Below the pieces are notes generated by a model that was given only the letters and a program-made list of their open reading frames with translations, made no database searches and had not been told where the DNA came from. Below are positions 8,415 to 15,703 of a DNA stretch of 64,000 nt, piece after piece. The stretch comes from Anaerolineales bacterium UBA5797 (GTDB lineage Bacteria; Chloroflexota; Anaerolineae; Anaerolineales; Villigracilaceae). Both the position numbers and the translations under genes were made by a program. Position 1 is the first letter of the stretch, and the number at the start of each line of letters is the position of its first letter. The DNA lies in NCBI GenBank assembly GCA_002418205.1, contig DIDP01000008.1, positions 139,499 through 203,498 on the forward strand. The letters run 5' to 3'.

Positions 8415-9470
8415 CTACGGTTCCACGCCCACCACGCCGCCCAGGGCGTTCATCTTCAGCGTCCACGTGCTGCCCATGGTGAACTGCTGGAATTCCGAGA
8501 TGGAACCCGGTGAGTATGTTTTTATGCCGTCGTCAGTCGAGAAGTTGACCGTGTATTCCGCGGTTTCATCTCCGATCCGCTGGTCGCTGGAAATGTTCGG
8601 CGTTTCGTAAACAGGCCGCAGGTCGTTTCCTTCGAGCGTGTACGTTTGAATGGTTTTCCACTCGTCCACGGTGTACGAACAATACTGATCCGTTTCGGTA
8701 TGACATTCCTCCACGACCTCGGAATAGCCGTTGCCCTTGTCGATGGTCTTTTGCTCGCAGACATCCCTGCTTTCATCGTGACAGGAAACATTGTACGCAC
8801 CCGAAGGCGGACTGCCGCGCTCGTTGGAATAATTGACCGGCTGGACCTCCTGCACTGGCACGACCGTCTGCCAATGGACGTTTGTCACTGTGGCTTCAAC
8901 AGACGAAGTGGGAAAGAGGAACAAAGCCCCGATCACAACACAGCAAATGGCAAGCGCGCCCAATATGCCGCCGATCAACAACCAGTTTGTTTTTTTCTTT
9001 ACTGCAGGTCTAGCCACAGGCGCCGCGGGTTTGGGAGGGGCGGGTTGTGCCGCCTGCACTTTTGGCAACGGCGAGCCGCAATTCGAGCAGACGGATTTGC
9101 TCCCCGGGTTCTCTGTTCCGCAGTTATCGCATTTCACAACTTTGGGCGCCGCGGGAGGCGCCTGCATGATCCGCCCGGCTTCACGCGCCTTGCCTTCCTT
9201 AAGGTCCGCGCCGCATTGCGAGCAGGTCGTTGCGGTGGCTGGGTTGCGCGTTCCGCAGAACCCGCAATGGATATCCGCGCCCGCCTGCGCGGCCTGGACC
9301 TGGTTTTCGTCGGTTACAAATTTCTGCTCGGACGGCAATTCGAATTTGACATTTTCCGGCTGCGGTGCGCCGCAATTTTCGCAGGTCTTCAGTCCGCCTT
9401 TATTGCGCGTATTGCAGTTCGGGCATGTCCATTCGTTTTGCACATAACCAAGGGTTCGTCTGCGTGCCAT
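8415..9470 (-). CDS. multi-zinc-ribbon membrane protein
   Basis: 351 residues. Three zinc-binding modules lie in the first ~130 residues: a RanBP2-like finger (WTCPNCNTRN...CENCG) and two CxxC...CxxC ribbons (CGFCG...CSQCG, CDNCG...CSNCG). A Pro/Ala-rich linker leads to one strongly hydrophobic helix (WLLIGGILGALAICCVVIGALF), followed by a ~165-residue C-terminal part that would be outside the membrane and contains several Cys. The architecture is a cytoplasmic zinc-ribbon array joined to an external domain, as in many bacterial zinc-ribbon membrane proteins of unknown role. A GAGGAG-like site lies before the ATG. It is the next minus-strand gene upstream of the metallopeptidase, with a ~57-base gap. 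Confidence 0.75.
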   Translation of the reverse strand: MARRRTLGYVQNEWTCPNCNTRNKGGLKTCENCGAPQPENVKFELPSEQKFVTDENQVQAAQAGADIHCGFCGTRNPATATTCSQCGADLKEGKAREAGRIMQAPPAAPKVVKCDNCGTENPGSKSVCSNCGSPLPKVQAAQPAPPKPAAPVARPAVKKKTNWLLIGGILGALAICCVVIGALFLFPTSSVEATVTNVHWQTVVPVQEVQPVNYSNERGSPPSGAYNVSCHDESRDVCEQKTIDKGNGYSEVVEECHTETDQYCSYTVDEWKTIQTYTLEGNDLRPVYETPNISSDQRIGDETAEYTVNFSTDDGIKTYSPGSISEFQQFTMGSTWTLKMNALGGVVGVEP

Positions 9471-9599
9471 GATTGCTCCTCTTGCAGGTTTGTGTTCATG
9501 TTCCTGTCAATGATCCTGGATGAAGCAATTATAAAATATGACTCTGATATTTCGATCATGTTTACGCATTTGTAATTCTGTTTCGGCATTACCGGTTGC

Positions 9600-10607
9600 T
9601 CAATCGAACCCGTGCCAGTTGCGGATCTCTTCGATGCGGGATTCGCAGTCCGGTTCCGGATACGGATCGGGATCATTCGCTTCAGACTCCCCTATGCCTG
9701 TTTCCGCTATAAAAACCGCTTCCGCCCCGTTCGCCACATTGACCGGGTCATAGCCGCCCTCCAACACGAAGACGATCTTCCCGTTGCAGTGTTCCTCCGC
9801 CAGTGCGACGACTCTTTTGGCAAGCGTCAAATACCCCTGCGTGGATAACCCGAGCATCGTGATGGGATCATTCCAATGCGCATCGAAGCCAACCGAGACG
9901 AAGATCATCTGCGGCTTGAACGTTTCCACGAACTGCTCGAAAATGCGGTCTGCAACCTGCTCATAGACCTGGTCCCCCGCCCGCGCCGGCAGAGGCACAT
10001 TCACGATCCGCTTTTTGGCATCAGGGGCATCAGTGACCCAGCCTGTGCCGGGATAGATTCCCCACTGATGCGCGGACAGGAAGGCGAGGCGTTCATCTTT
10101 CAGAAACGCGGCTTGCGTACCATTGCCGTGATGCGCGTCATAGTCGATGACCATGACACGTTCCAATCCGTTTGCGAGCGCGTCGCGCGCGGCAACGGCA
10201 ACGTTGTTGAAGATGCAGAATCCCATCGCGCGGTCCGGCTCGGCATGGTGCCCCGGCGGGCGGACGATGGCGAAGGCGTTCCCTGCCTCGCCGTTCATCA
10301 CCGCGCGCGAACAGGTAATCACTCCCCCTGCCGCGAGCAGGGCATCCGCATACGAGGCTCTGGTCACATAGGTGGGGGCATAGTCAATGATGCCGGGCGC
10401 TTCTTCGCGGCAAATCCTTTCAAGACTGCTGACCAACCCCGGTTCATGAACGCGCTCGATCTCTTCACGCGTTGCAGGTTTTGCTTCGACCAGCTCCGCA
10501 TCGAACGATTTTAATTTTGGCTTCAATAGATCCAATCGCCCGGGTCTTTCTGGATGGTCGGGATAAGCATGTTCCGGCGATTCCACAAAGGTATAGATGG
10601 TCGTCAT
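9600..10607 (-). CDS. histone-deacetylase-family (AcuC/acetylpolyamine amidohydrolase-like) deacetylase
   Basis: 335 residues, the full length of the bacterial HDAC-like family. Visible motifs are RPPGHHAE, GFCIFNNVAVAA, the zinc/catalytic block IDYDAHHGNG, SAHQWGIYPGTG and GFDAHWNDP, which supplies the remaining zinc-ligand Asp. These enzymes remove acetyl groups from acetyl-lysine or acetylated polyamines; the substrate cannot be told from sequence. No signal peptide is present. The ATG is preceded by a TATAAT six bases upstream with no Shine-Dalgarno, so the message is probably leaderless. Confidence 0.9.
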   Translation of the reverse strand: MTTIYTFVESPEHAYPDHPERPGRLDLLKPKLKSFDAELVEAKPATREEIERVHEPGLVSSLERICREEAPGIIDYAPTYVTRASYADALLAAGGVITCSRAVMNGEAGNAFAIVRPPGHHAEPDRAMGFCIFNNVAVAARDALANGLERVMVIDYDAHHGNGTQAAFLKDERLAFLSAHQWGIYPGTGWVTDAPDAKKRIVNVPLPARAGDQVYEQVADRIFEQFVETFKPQMIFVSVGFDAHWNDPITMLGLSTQGYLTLAKRVVALAEEHCNGKIVFVLEGGYDPVNVANGAEAVFIAETGIGESEANDPDPYPEPDCESRIEEIRNWHGFD

Positions 10608-10613
10608 GTTTTG

Positions 10614-10619
10614 ATTATA
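10614..10619 (-). promoter_or_regulatory. -10 box of a probable leaderless promoter
   Basis: Minus-strand TATAAT, then six bases (CAAAAC), then the ATG at 10607. It has the same geometry as the boxes at 7091, 11874, 52739 and 52750. Confidence 0.55.
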
Positions 10620-10630
10620 GCCCTTTAAAT

Positions 10631-10668
10631 AAAACGATCCCCCAAACCTTGAATCGGATTTGGGGGAT
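10631..10668 (-). terminator. intrinsic terminator of the small secreted protein gene
   Basis: ATCCCCCAAA (10637-10646) and TTTGGGGGAT (10659-10668) form a perfect 10-bp stem with a 12-base loop. On the minus strand it is followed by CGTTTTATTT, 17 bases after the stop codon at 10685. Confidence 0.75.
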
Positions 10669-10684
10669 GGAATGTCAGGATAAG

Positions 10685-11026
10685 TTATGGTGAGGTTTGT
10701 CCCGGTCCGAGCAGCGGGCAGAGGAAGAAGTGATCGCCTTCATCCATGTAACCGTTGCCGTTTTCATCCACCCACCAGCGTCCGCCAAGATAACCAGGAT
10801 CACCAGGACCGAATTCCGTCTGCGGCTGACCGTCCACGACTTCCAGTTTTTGGAAACGGCCCTGCATGGGGAGCGGATCGGCAGCAGCGAAGGTTTCATA
10901 ATACAGTCCCTGGCTGGTGACATAGATCACCCCGGGCGTTTCATTGCCGCGTCCCGCAAATGCCGGGGTCACCGAAAATAGCGAAATTGCCAGAACAAGC
11001 AGCACGATGGAAAGTTTCTTTTTCAT
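10685..11026 (-). CDS. small secreted protein of unknown function
   Basis: 113 residues. The start is ATG 11026 because AAAGGAG lies 6 bases upstream and the protein then opens with a textbook signal peptide (MKKKLSIVLLVLAISLFSV, cleavage after AFA). The mature ~90 residues are Gly/Pro/Asp-rich with a central GDPGYLGGRWWVDENGNGY segment. DENGNGYMDEGD resembles a calcium-binding EF-hand/dockerin-type loop, but there is only one copy. I do not recognise a family. It ends at the terminator at 10631-10668. Confidence 0.6.
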   Translation of the reverse strand: MKKKLSIVLLVLAISLFSVTPAFAGRGNETPGVIYVTSQGLYYETFAAADPLPMQGRFQKLEVVDGQPQTEFGPGDPGYLGGRWWVDENGNGYMDEGDHFFLCPLLGPGQTSP

Positions 11027-11399
11027 TCTTATCTCCTTTGGATTGTTTATCTGTTCGTTTGAAATCAACCGGTCTGTGATTTGTCGAAGGCACCTCCTTT
11101 CGTTGGGATCGAAATCGATGCCTTCAGTGTAGAACGAACTTGTTACACAAACCTTCAAAGGAGATTATGAATCGGCTACATGCCGTTAAGAAATCTTAAT
11201 AAACCCTGGAAATTAAAAAAAACCACCGCCTTGCCAACATGGGGGGGACATGCTGGTCAAGACGATGGTCAGGACACCTAATACCAGTAAAGGGGAGGGC
11301 AGGTGTCAATAACACCAATATACTCCCGAATAAAACAGGTAACATTAAATAATGATTAGAAATACGATACAAATTATCCAGATTTCTCCCCCGAACTTC

Positions 11400-11867
11400 C
11401 TATTTGTTCTTTCTCTCTTTGAACAGCCTCATCCAATCGTCCACCTCCTGCTCGGAGAGTTTACGCTCCTGTGCGGGTTTGGGGGTAGAGTTACGAACAC
11501 GCATCAGTATTTTTGCAAAGCCTTCCGAAGAAAGCACCTCCGCTTGTGCAGCGCGTGCATCTGCCTGCACCTGCCGGTCGGATGAAACAACGGTCCAGTT
11601 TTTCGCGCTTTTGCCCATTCGTTTCAAGCGTTTGCGGATGGCGTTATCGGCGGTCGTTCCCAGCGGGACAAAATGCGCGGTAACGGTGCCCAGCCTGCGG
11701 GTCCCGGCTTGAGGCGCTGGCGCTCCGTCGAAATAGACCTCCACCGGTTTCCGTTCGATTCGATGAAATTCCTGAAGGATGGCGATCAGTTCCATTTCAT
11801 CGTCGGGTGAATCGAGGCGCAATCCCAGTTTTGGAATCAGGTTGTGTCCATCGATGAGATAGGGCAT
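11400..11867 (-). CDS. NYN-domain (YacP/Rae1-like) RNA-binding or nuclease protein
   Basis: 155 residues. It opens YLIDGHNLIPKLG, the acidic first strand of NYN/PIN-type nucleases, continues with VEVYFDGAP, and has VVSSDRQVQADARAAQ, which supplies the later Asp. This is the YacP/NYN pattern; in Bacillus the homologue Rae1 cleaves mRNA on the ribosome. The charged C-terminal end is typical. No Shine-Dalgarno precedes the ATG. TAAAAT ends exactly six bases upstream, again suggesting a leaderless mRNA. Confidence 0.8.
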   Translation of the reverse strand: MPYLIDGHNLIPKLGLRLDSPDDEMELIAILQEFHRIERKPVEVYFDGAPAPQAGTRRLGTVTAHFVPLGTTADNAIRKRLKRMGKSAKNWTVVSSDRQVQADARAAQAEVLSSEGFAKILMRVRNSTPKPAQERKLSEQEVDDWMRLFKERKNK

Positions 11868-11873
11868 GTGAAT

Positions 11874-11879
11874 ATTTTA
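11874..11879 (-). promoter_or_regulatory. -10 box of a probable leaderless promoter
   Basis: Minus-strand TAAAAT, six bases, then the ATG at 11867. One mismatch to TATAAT. Confidence 0.45.
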
Positions 11880-11957
11880 CAATGAAACCCGTCCGGGTTC
11901 TTTTCGTAAATTAATCTAGGTTGTTTATAATCGTTTCATATCAAGAAGGAGAGTTTC

Positions 11958-12314
11958 ATGACCGATAAAAAGTCCAACAAATTAATGGTTCCGCAGGGTG
12001 GCATGTTGCGCGATTTTGTGGTGCGAATCAAACTGATCTGGCGGTTGATGGCAGACCGGCGCGTCAATTTCTTTTTGAAGCTCCTGCCGCTTGCATCACT
12101 GGCATATCTGATCTCACCGGTCGATCTTGCTCCGGGGGTCGTGCTGCCGGTGATCGGCGTGCTCGACGATGCCGCGGTATTGTGGATCGGCACCAACCTG
12201 TTTGTTGAACTTTGTCCGCCAAATGTGGTCAAGGAGATCACAGCCGACCTTCAAAACAATCTTGAGGATACAAACGATGTGGTGGATGCCGAAGCCACGG
12301 ATGTAAATGACTGA
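11958..12314 (+). CDS. YkvA-family (DUF1232) small membrane-associated protein
   Basis: 118 residues. The core segment LASLAYLISPVDLAPG...VIGVLDDAAVLWIG matches the DUF1232 signature (YxxSPxDLxP...GxLDD) of the YkvA family, whose function is unknown. The C-terminal tail is acidic. AAGGAG lies 7 bases before the ATG. The next gene starts 4 bases after the stop, so the two probably form an operon. Confidence 0.8.
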   Translation: MTDKKSNKLMVPQGGMLRDFVVRIKLIWRLMADRRVNFFLKLLPLASLAYLISPVDLAPGVVLPVIGVLDDAAVLWIGTNLFVELCPPNVVKEITADLQNNLEDTNDVVDAEATDVND

Positions 12315-12317
12315 TTC

Positions 12318-13550
12318 ATGAAACGATTATCGATCCTGTTGCTGTTTTCGTTGGTTGCCTGTAATGGATTAAGTACCCCGCCTCCTTCCACGCCGACGCC
12401 TGACTCCACCATACCCACTCCGATCCTGCCGACAACGGTCCCTGCTTCCCCGGCGCCTACCGATATTTCCGAAACCGATGCGCCCCCGCCTCCGCCGGAT
12501 GTAACGGCGTTTCCTGATCCCGGCGCTTATGCCTGGCAGTTGGTTGCATCGAACCTGATCCGCCCCGTTGACCTGCAGCCCGATGGCTCCGGGCGTTTGT
12601 TCGTGGTCGAAAAACCCGGCCATATCCACATCATCGAAATTGGACAATTGATCGAAACACCGTTTTTGAACATCGAAGACCGCGTCAACGACAGTTCCAA
12701 CGAAATGGGGTTGCTGGGGCTGGCGTTCCATCCCGATTATGAGCAGAATGGCTACTTCTTTGTGAATTACACCGGAAGCGGCGGTGATACATTCATCTCC
12801 CGTTTTAAAGCGCGCGAAGATCGGAATAGTGCCGATCCATCCAGCGAAGTCAACCTGTTGCGCGTGAGTCAGCCTTTCCCCAATCACAACGGGGGGGTGC
12901 TGGCATTTGGTCCGGATGGGTATCTCTATGCCGGGCTGGGCGATGGCGGTTGGCGGGGCGATCCCAACGGCAACGGACAGAATACGAACGCGTTGCTTGG
13001 AAAAATCCTGCGTCTGGATGCCGATCACGGCGACCCGTACTCGATCCCGGCTGACAACCCGTTTGGGAACGAGATCTGGGCATACGGCTTGCGCAACCCC
13101 TGGAGGATTTCATTCGATAAATTGACCGGCGATCTGTATATCGGCGATGTGGGACAGAACGAATGGGAGGAGATCAATTACCTCCCTGCCGGTTCTGCGG
13201 GCGGGATAAATTTCGGCTGGAACCGGTTCGAAGGCAATCATCCATATTCCGGAAATCCCTCCGAAACGGGTATGACCTTCCCGGTGGCGGAATACAGCCA
13301 TCCGGAGGGCGGTTGTTCGGTCACCGGGGGCTATGTCTATCGCGGCTCCATGCCCGAATGGAACGGCATCTACCTCTACGGCGATTATTGCACGGGATTC
13401 ATCTGGGGGTTGATCAAATCGGACAATGGCTGGCAGGCCCAAAGGTTGTTCGATACGGATGTCAATATCACATCGTTCGGGCAGGACGCGGCCGGCGAAA
13501 TATATCTCGTGGCTGACAGCGGGGGGGTGTATCAACTCGTCCGGAAGTAA
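12318..13550 (+). CDS. PQQ-dependent glucose/sorbosone-dehydrogenase-type lipoprotein
   Basis: 410 residues with a lipobox (SLVAC, Cys at about residue 15) and a Pro/Thr-rich linker to about residue 70. The rest is the GSDH six-bladed beta-propeller: RPVDLQPDGSGRLFVVEKPG, GLLGLAFHPDYEQNGYFFVNYT, NHNGGVLAFGPDGYLYAGLGDGG, GLRNPWRISFD and GDVGQNEWEEI. These are the usual PQQ/calcium-contacting blocks of soluble aldose sugar dehydrogenases. It probably oxidises a sugar or alcohol outside the membrane. PQQ biosynthesis genes are not in this window, so cofactor supply is unknown. Confidence 0.88.
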   Translation: MKRLSILLLFSLVACNGLSTPPPSTPTPDSTIPTPILPTTVPASPAPTDISETDAPPPPPDVTAFPDPGAYAWQLVASNLIRPVDLQPDGSGRLFVVEKPGHIHIIEIGQLIETPFLNIEDRVNDSSNEMGLLGLAFHPDYEQNGYFFVNYTGSGGDTFISRFKAREDRNSADPSSEVNLLRVSQPFPNHNGGVLAFGPDGYLYAGLGDGGWRGDPNGNGQNTNALLGKILRLDADHGDPYSIPADNPFGNEIWAYGLRNPWRISFDKLTGDLYIGDVGQNEWEEINYLPAGSAGGINFGWNRFEGNHPYSGNPSETGMTFPVAEYSHPEGGCSVTGGYVYRGSMPEWNGIYLYGDYCTGFIWGLIKSDNGWQAQRLFDTDVNITSFGQDAAGEIYLVADSGGVYQLVRK

Positions 13551-13598
13551 ATTGGTCAAGTCTCATCCACTATAGGCGGATTGTCATCTGAACTTGTG

Positions 13599-13623
13599 AC
13601 GCCTGTCACTGGCAGGCGTTTTT
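13599..13623 (+). terminator. intrinsic terminator after the dehydrogenase
   Basis: ACGCCTG (13599-13605) and CAGGCGT (13613-13619) form a 7-bp stem with a 7-base loop, followed directly by TTTTT. Confidence 0.75.
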
Positions 13624-13662
13624 AATTTGTCATACAATGCCTTTGTACACTGGAGGTGTCAA

Positions 13663-13881
13663 ATGGTTCAGAAACAGTGGAAGGTCAGCAAGATACGCTA
13701 CTGTGAACATGTCGGGCACGAGATTGCCCTGGAGACGCAAGTTGTGTACCCGCCGGAGGAACTGCCTGACCAGCCGCCTCGCATCCTTGCCCGCCGCTGC
13801 TCCAATGCGGCTGAATGCAACAAAATGGACAGGATGACCTGCGCCTGGTGCGGCACAAATCCGGGTTATCTTCCTTCGTAG
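13663..13881 (+). CDS. small Cys-containing protein, possibly zinc-binding
   Basis: 72 residues. The ATG at 13663 is chosen because TGGAGGTG lies 5-6 bases upstream; the in-frame start at 13627 has none. Cysteines occur at YCEHVGH, RRCSNAAEC and MTCAWCG, so a small zinc-binding fold is possible. I do not recognise the family. It is followed by a weak hairpin (TGGGCT/AGCCCA, 13888-13907). Confidence 0.55.
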   Translation: MVQKQWKVSKIRYCEHVGHEIALETQVVYPPEELPDQPPRILARRCSNAAECNKMDRMTCAWCGTNPGYLPS

Positions 13882-13948
13882 ACTGAGTGGGCTTCATTTA
13901 CAGCCCATTTGGCAAACAAACTCTCTCCTCCCTCTGAGTTGGTCTTTG

Positions 13949-13972
13949 GCTACTCCGCGAGCGATCGCGGAG
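13949..13972. repeat. perfect palindromic hairpin upstream of the T-box
   Basis: TACTCCGCGA (13949-13958) and TCGCGGAGTA (13963-13972) pair perfectly over 10 bp with a GCGA loop. No T-run follows. It may belong to a dispersed repeat family or to the leader region ahead of pheS. Confidence 0.4.
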
Positions 13973-14094
13973 TATGCCGTTAAATGGGGAATGCTTCGCC
14001 TCTTTCCGGGTTCGGGCTTGCTCCCCTGATCCCGAATCGAATCCAAGCCTTGACATTGTCCCATTTTCGCAGATAATAAGAGCCAACAATCATC

Positions 14095-14382
14095 CAAAGG
14101 CAATGACAGAGGAAAGTAGGCTGGCGGGAGTCGCCAGAGAGATGTAACGGAAACGCTGAAAGTTACATTCGTCCGAAACCAGTTGAAGTTCCCTCTCGAG
14201 CCGTTCATGTGAAGGCGTGTCAAGTGTCAGGTTCCACGTGTCACGGTGGTAGTATGAACCGCAGTCCCAGCGTTACCGGGGAGGCTGATGATGGTCAGCA
14301 CGAGTGAGCCTGAACAGGCTAATCTGGGTGGTACCGCGGGAAGCGTAAACGCTCTCGTCCCATTTGTGGACGGGAGTTTTTT
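14095..14382 (+). promoter_or_regulatory. T-box leader controlling pheST
   Basis: The block contains the hallmark T-box sequence GGGTGGTACCGCGGG (14326-14340) followed by a terminator, and a GACAGAGGAAAGTAG-type stem-I start near 14104. The antiterminator bulge reads TGGT, whose variable T would pair with discriminator base A73. This fits tRNA-Phe and the downstream pheS/pheT, and does not fit tRNA-Ser (G73). Uncharged tRNA-Phe should stabilise the antiterminator and raise synthetase expression. I could not fix the specifier codon by eye, though TTC triplets occur near 14165-14195. Confidence 0.88.
14352..14382 (+). terminator. regulated terminator of the T-box
   Basis: CTCTCGTCC (14352-14360) and GGACGGGAG (14368-14376) form a 9-bp stem with one G-T wobble and a 7-base loop, followed by TTTTTT. 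It is the alternative structure to the T-box antiterminator. Confidence 0.85.
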
Positions 14383-14397
14383 GTTTGTAAATTCATC

Positions 14398-14478
14398 CGT
14401 CATTACGAGCGAAGCGAAGCAATCCCCAGGTCGATAATGGGATTGCTTCGTCAGGCTAAAGCCATCCTCGCAATGACG
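14398..14478. repeat. REP/MITE-like palindromic element between the T-box and pheS
   Basis: Outer arms CGTCATTACGAG (14398-14409) and CTCGCAATGACG (14467-14478) pair with one mismatch. Inner arms CGAAGCAATCCC (14415-14426) and GGGATTGCTTCG (14439-14450) pair perfectly. The CGTCATTGCGAG...GAAGCAATC wording is that of a palindromic repeat I recall from many bacterial genomes. It sits after the T-box terminator and 8 bases before the pheS Shine-Dalgarno. Confidence 0.75.
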
Positions 14479-14495
14479 AGATCATGGAGGTACGA

Positions 14496-15554
14496 ATGCT
14501 GGAACAATTGAAAGAGATCGAAAAGACCGCACTGGATGCACTAAGCGAGGTCACCGATCCAGCCGTGCTCGAAGCCTGGCGCGTTGCGAACGTTGGGCGC
14601 AGTTCGCCGTTGATGCAGGTCTTTGCCGGGCTGGGGAAACTCTCCAAGGAGGAGCGACCAACCGTCGGGGCGGCGGCGAACCGTGTCAAGGTGGCGCTCG
14701 AATCCGCTTTGGAGGAAAGGGCTCAGGCGATCAAAGAGGCGGCGTTGGCGAAATCCCTCGAGGAAGAATCGCTGGATGTTACGCTGCCAGGACGCGGTAT
14801 CCATGTTGGACGGTTGCATCCATCCACACAGCAACTGCGCCGTGTGTTGGATATCCTTGCGGATATGGGCTTTCAGGTCTATACGTCGCGCGAAGTGGAA
14901 ACGGATGAGGTCAACTTCCAGTTGCTCAACTTCCCGCCGAACCATCCCGCGCGTGACATGCAGGATACATTCTTTATCGAAGCCGGGGAACGCGGTGATA
15001 ACCCGATCCTTTTGCGCACCCATACCTCACCGGGGCAGATCCACGCGATGCGTGAGTTCGCCGCAGCTAACCCTGATAATCCGCCACCGATCCGGATTGC
15101 CCTGCCGGGGATGTGTTTCCGGTATGAGCAGATCACGGCGCGCTCGGAAATCCAGTTCAACCAGGTGGAGGGACTCGTGGTGGGCGAGAACATTACCTTT
15201 GCCGATTTGAAGGGGACGTTGAGCGATTTCGCGCGGCGTATGTTTGGTCAGCACGCGCGAACCCGCTTCCGCGCTTCCTACTTCCCGTTCACGGAACCGT
15301 CCGCTGAGATGGATGTGGAATGTTTTGTCTGCGGCGGGGCAGGCTGCCAGGTCTGCAAGAATTCGGGCTGGCTCGAAATTCTCGGATGCGGCATGGTGCA
15401 CCCTGTCGTGTTGCAGAACGGCGGGTACGACCCCAGGCGTTATTCGGGTTATGCCTGGGGTATGGGGCCGGAGCGCCAGTTGATGGTGCGCTACCGCATC
15501 GATGATATTCGATACTTCTGGGGAAACGACCTGCGTTTCCTTGGGCAGTTCTAG
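14496..15554 (+). CDS. pheS: phenylalanine-tRNA ligase alpha subunit
   Basis: 352 residues from ATG 14496, chosen over the in-frame ATG at 14484 because GGAGGT (14486-14491) is then in the Shine-Dalgarno position. The class II synthetase core is clear: RTHTSPGQIHAM (motif 2 area), PGMCFRYEQITARSEIQFNQVEGLVV, PFTEPSAEMDVECFVCGG, and motif 3 YAWGMGPERQLMVRY. With PheT it forms the alpha2-beta2 enzyme that charges tRNA-Phe. The Cys-rich insert (CFVCGGAGCQVCKNSGW) is seen in many bacterial PheS proteins and could bind a metal. It is controlled by the T-box upstream. Confidence 0.97.
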   Translation: MLEQLKEIEKTALDALSEVTDPAVLEAWRVANVGRSSPLMQVFAGLGKLSKEERPTVGAAANRVKVALESALEERAQAIKEAALAKSLEEESLDVTLPGRGIHVGRLHPSTQQLRRVLDILADMGFQVYTSREVETDEVNFQLLNFPPNHPARDMQDTFFIEAGERGDNPILLRTHTSPGQIHAMREFAAANPDNPPPIRIALPGMCFRYEQITARSEIQFNQVEGLVVGENITFADLKGTLSDFARRMFGQHARTRFRASYFPFTEPSAEMDVECFVCGGAGCQVCKNSGWLEILGCGMVHPVVLQNGGYDPRRYSGYAWGMGPERQLMVRYRIDDIRYFWGNDLRFLGQF

Positions 15555-15561
15555 ATACTCT

Positions 15562-15681
15562 TGGTGGTTGAGCGCAAGCAGTCGAAACCACCGGTAAGCA
15601 AAATAATTCTTGCAACAAATGTTTAATTGTTACTTGTTGGTTTCGATACGCTCGCAACAAACGTTCGCTACTCAACCAACG
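15562..15681. repeat. long imperfect inverted repeat between pheS and pheT
   Basis: GGTGGTTGAG (15563-15572) pairs with CTCAACCAAC (15671-15680) with one mismatch, and TCGAAACCA (15582-15590) pairs with TGGTTTCGA (15638-15646) perfectly. Wording such as TTTCGATACGCTCG and CTACTCAACCA looks like a dispersed repeat rather than a specific regulator. The element fills the pheS-pheT gap, which is usually only a few bases in other bacteria. Confidence 0.65.
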
Positions 15682-15703
15682 AGTTGCTCATAAAAGGTGA
15701 AAT

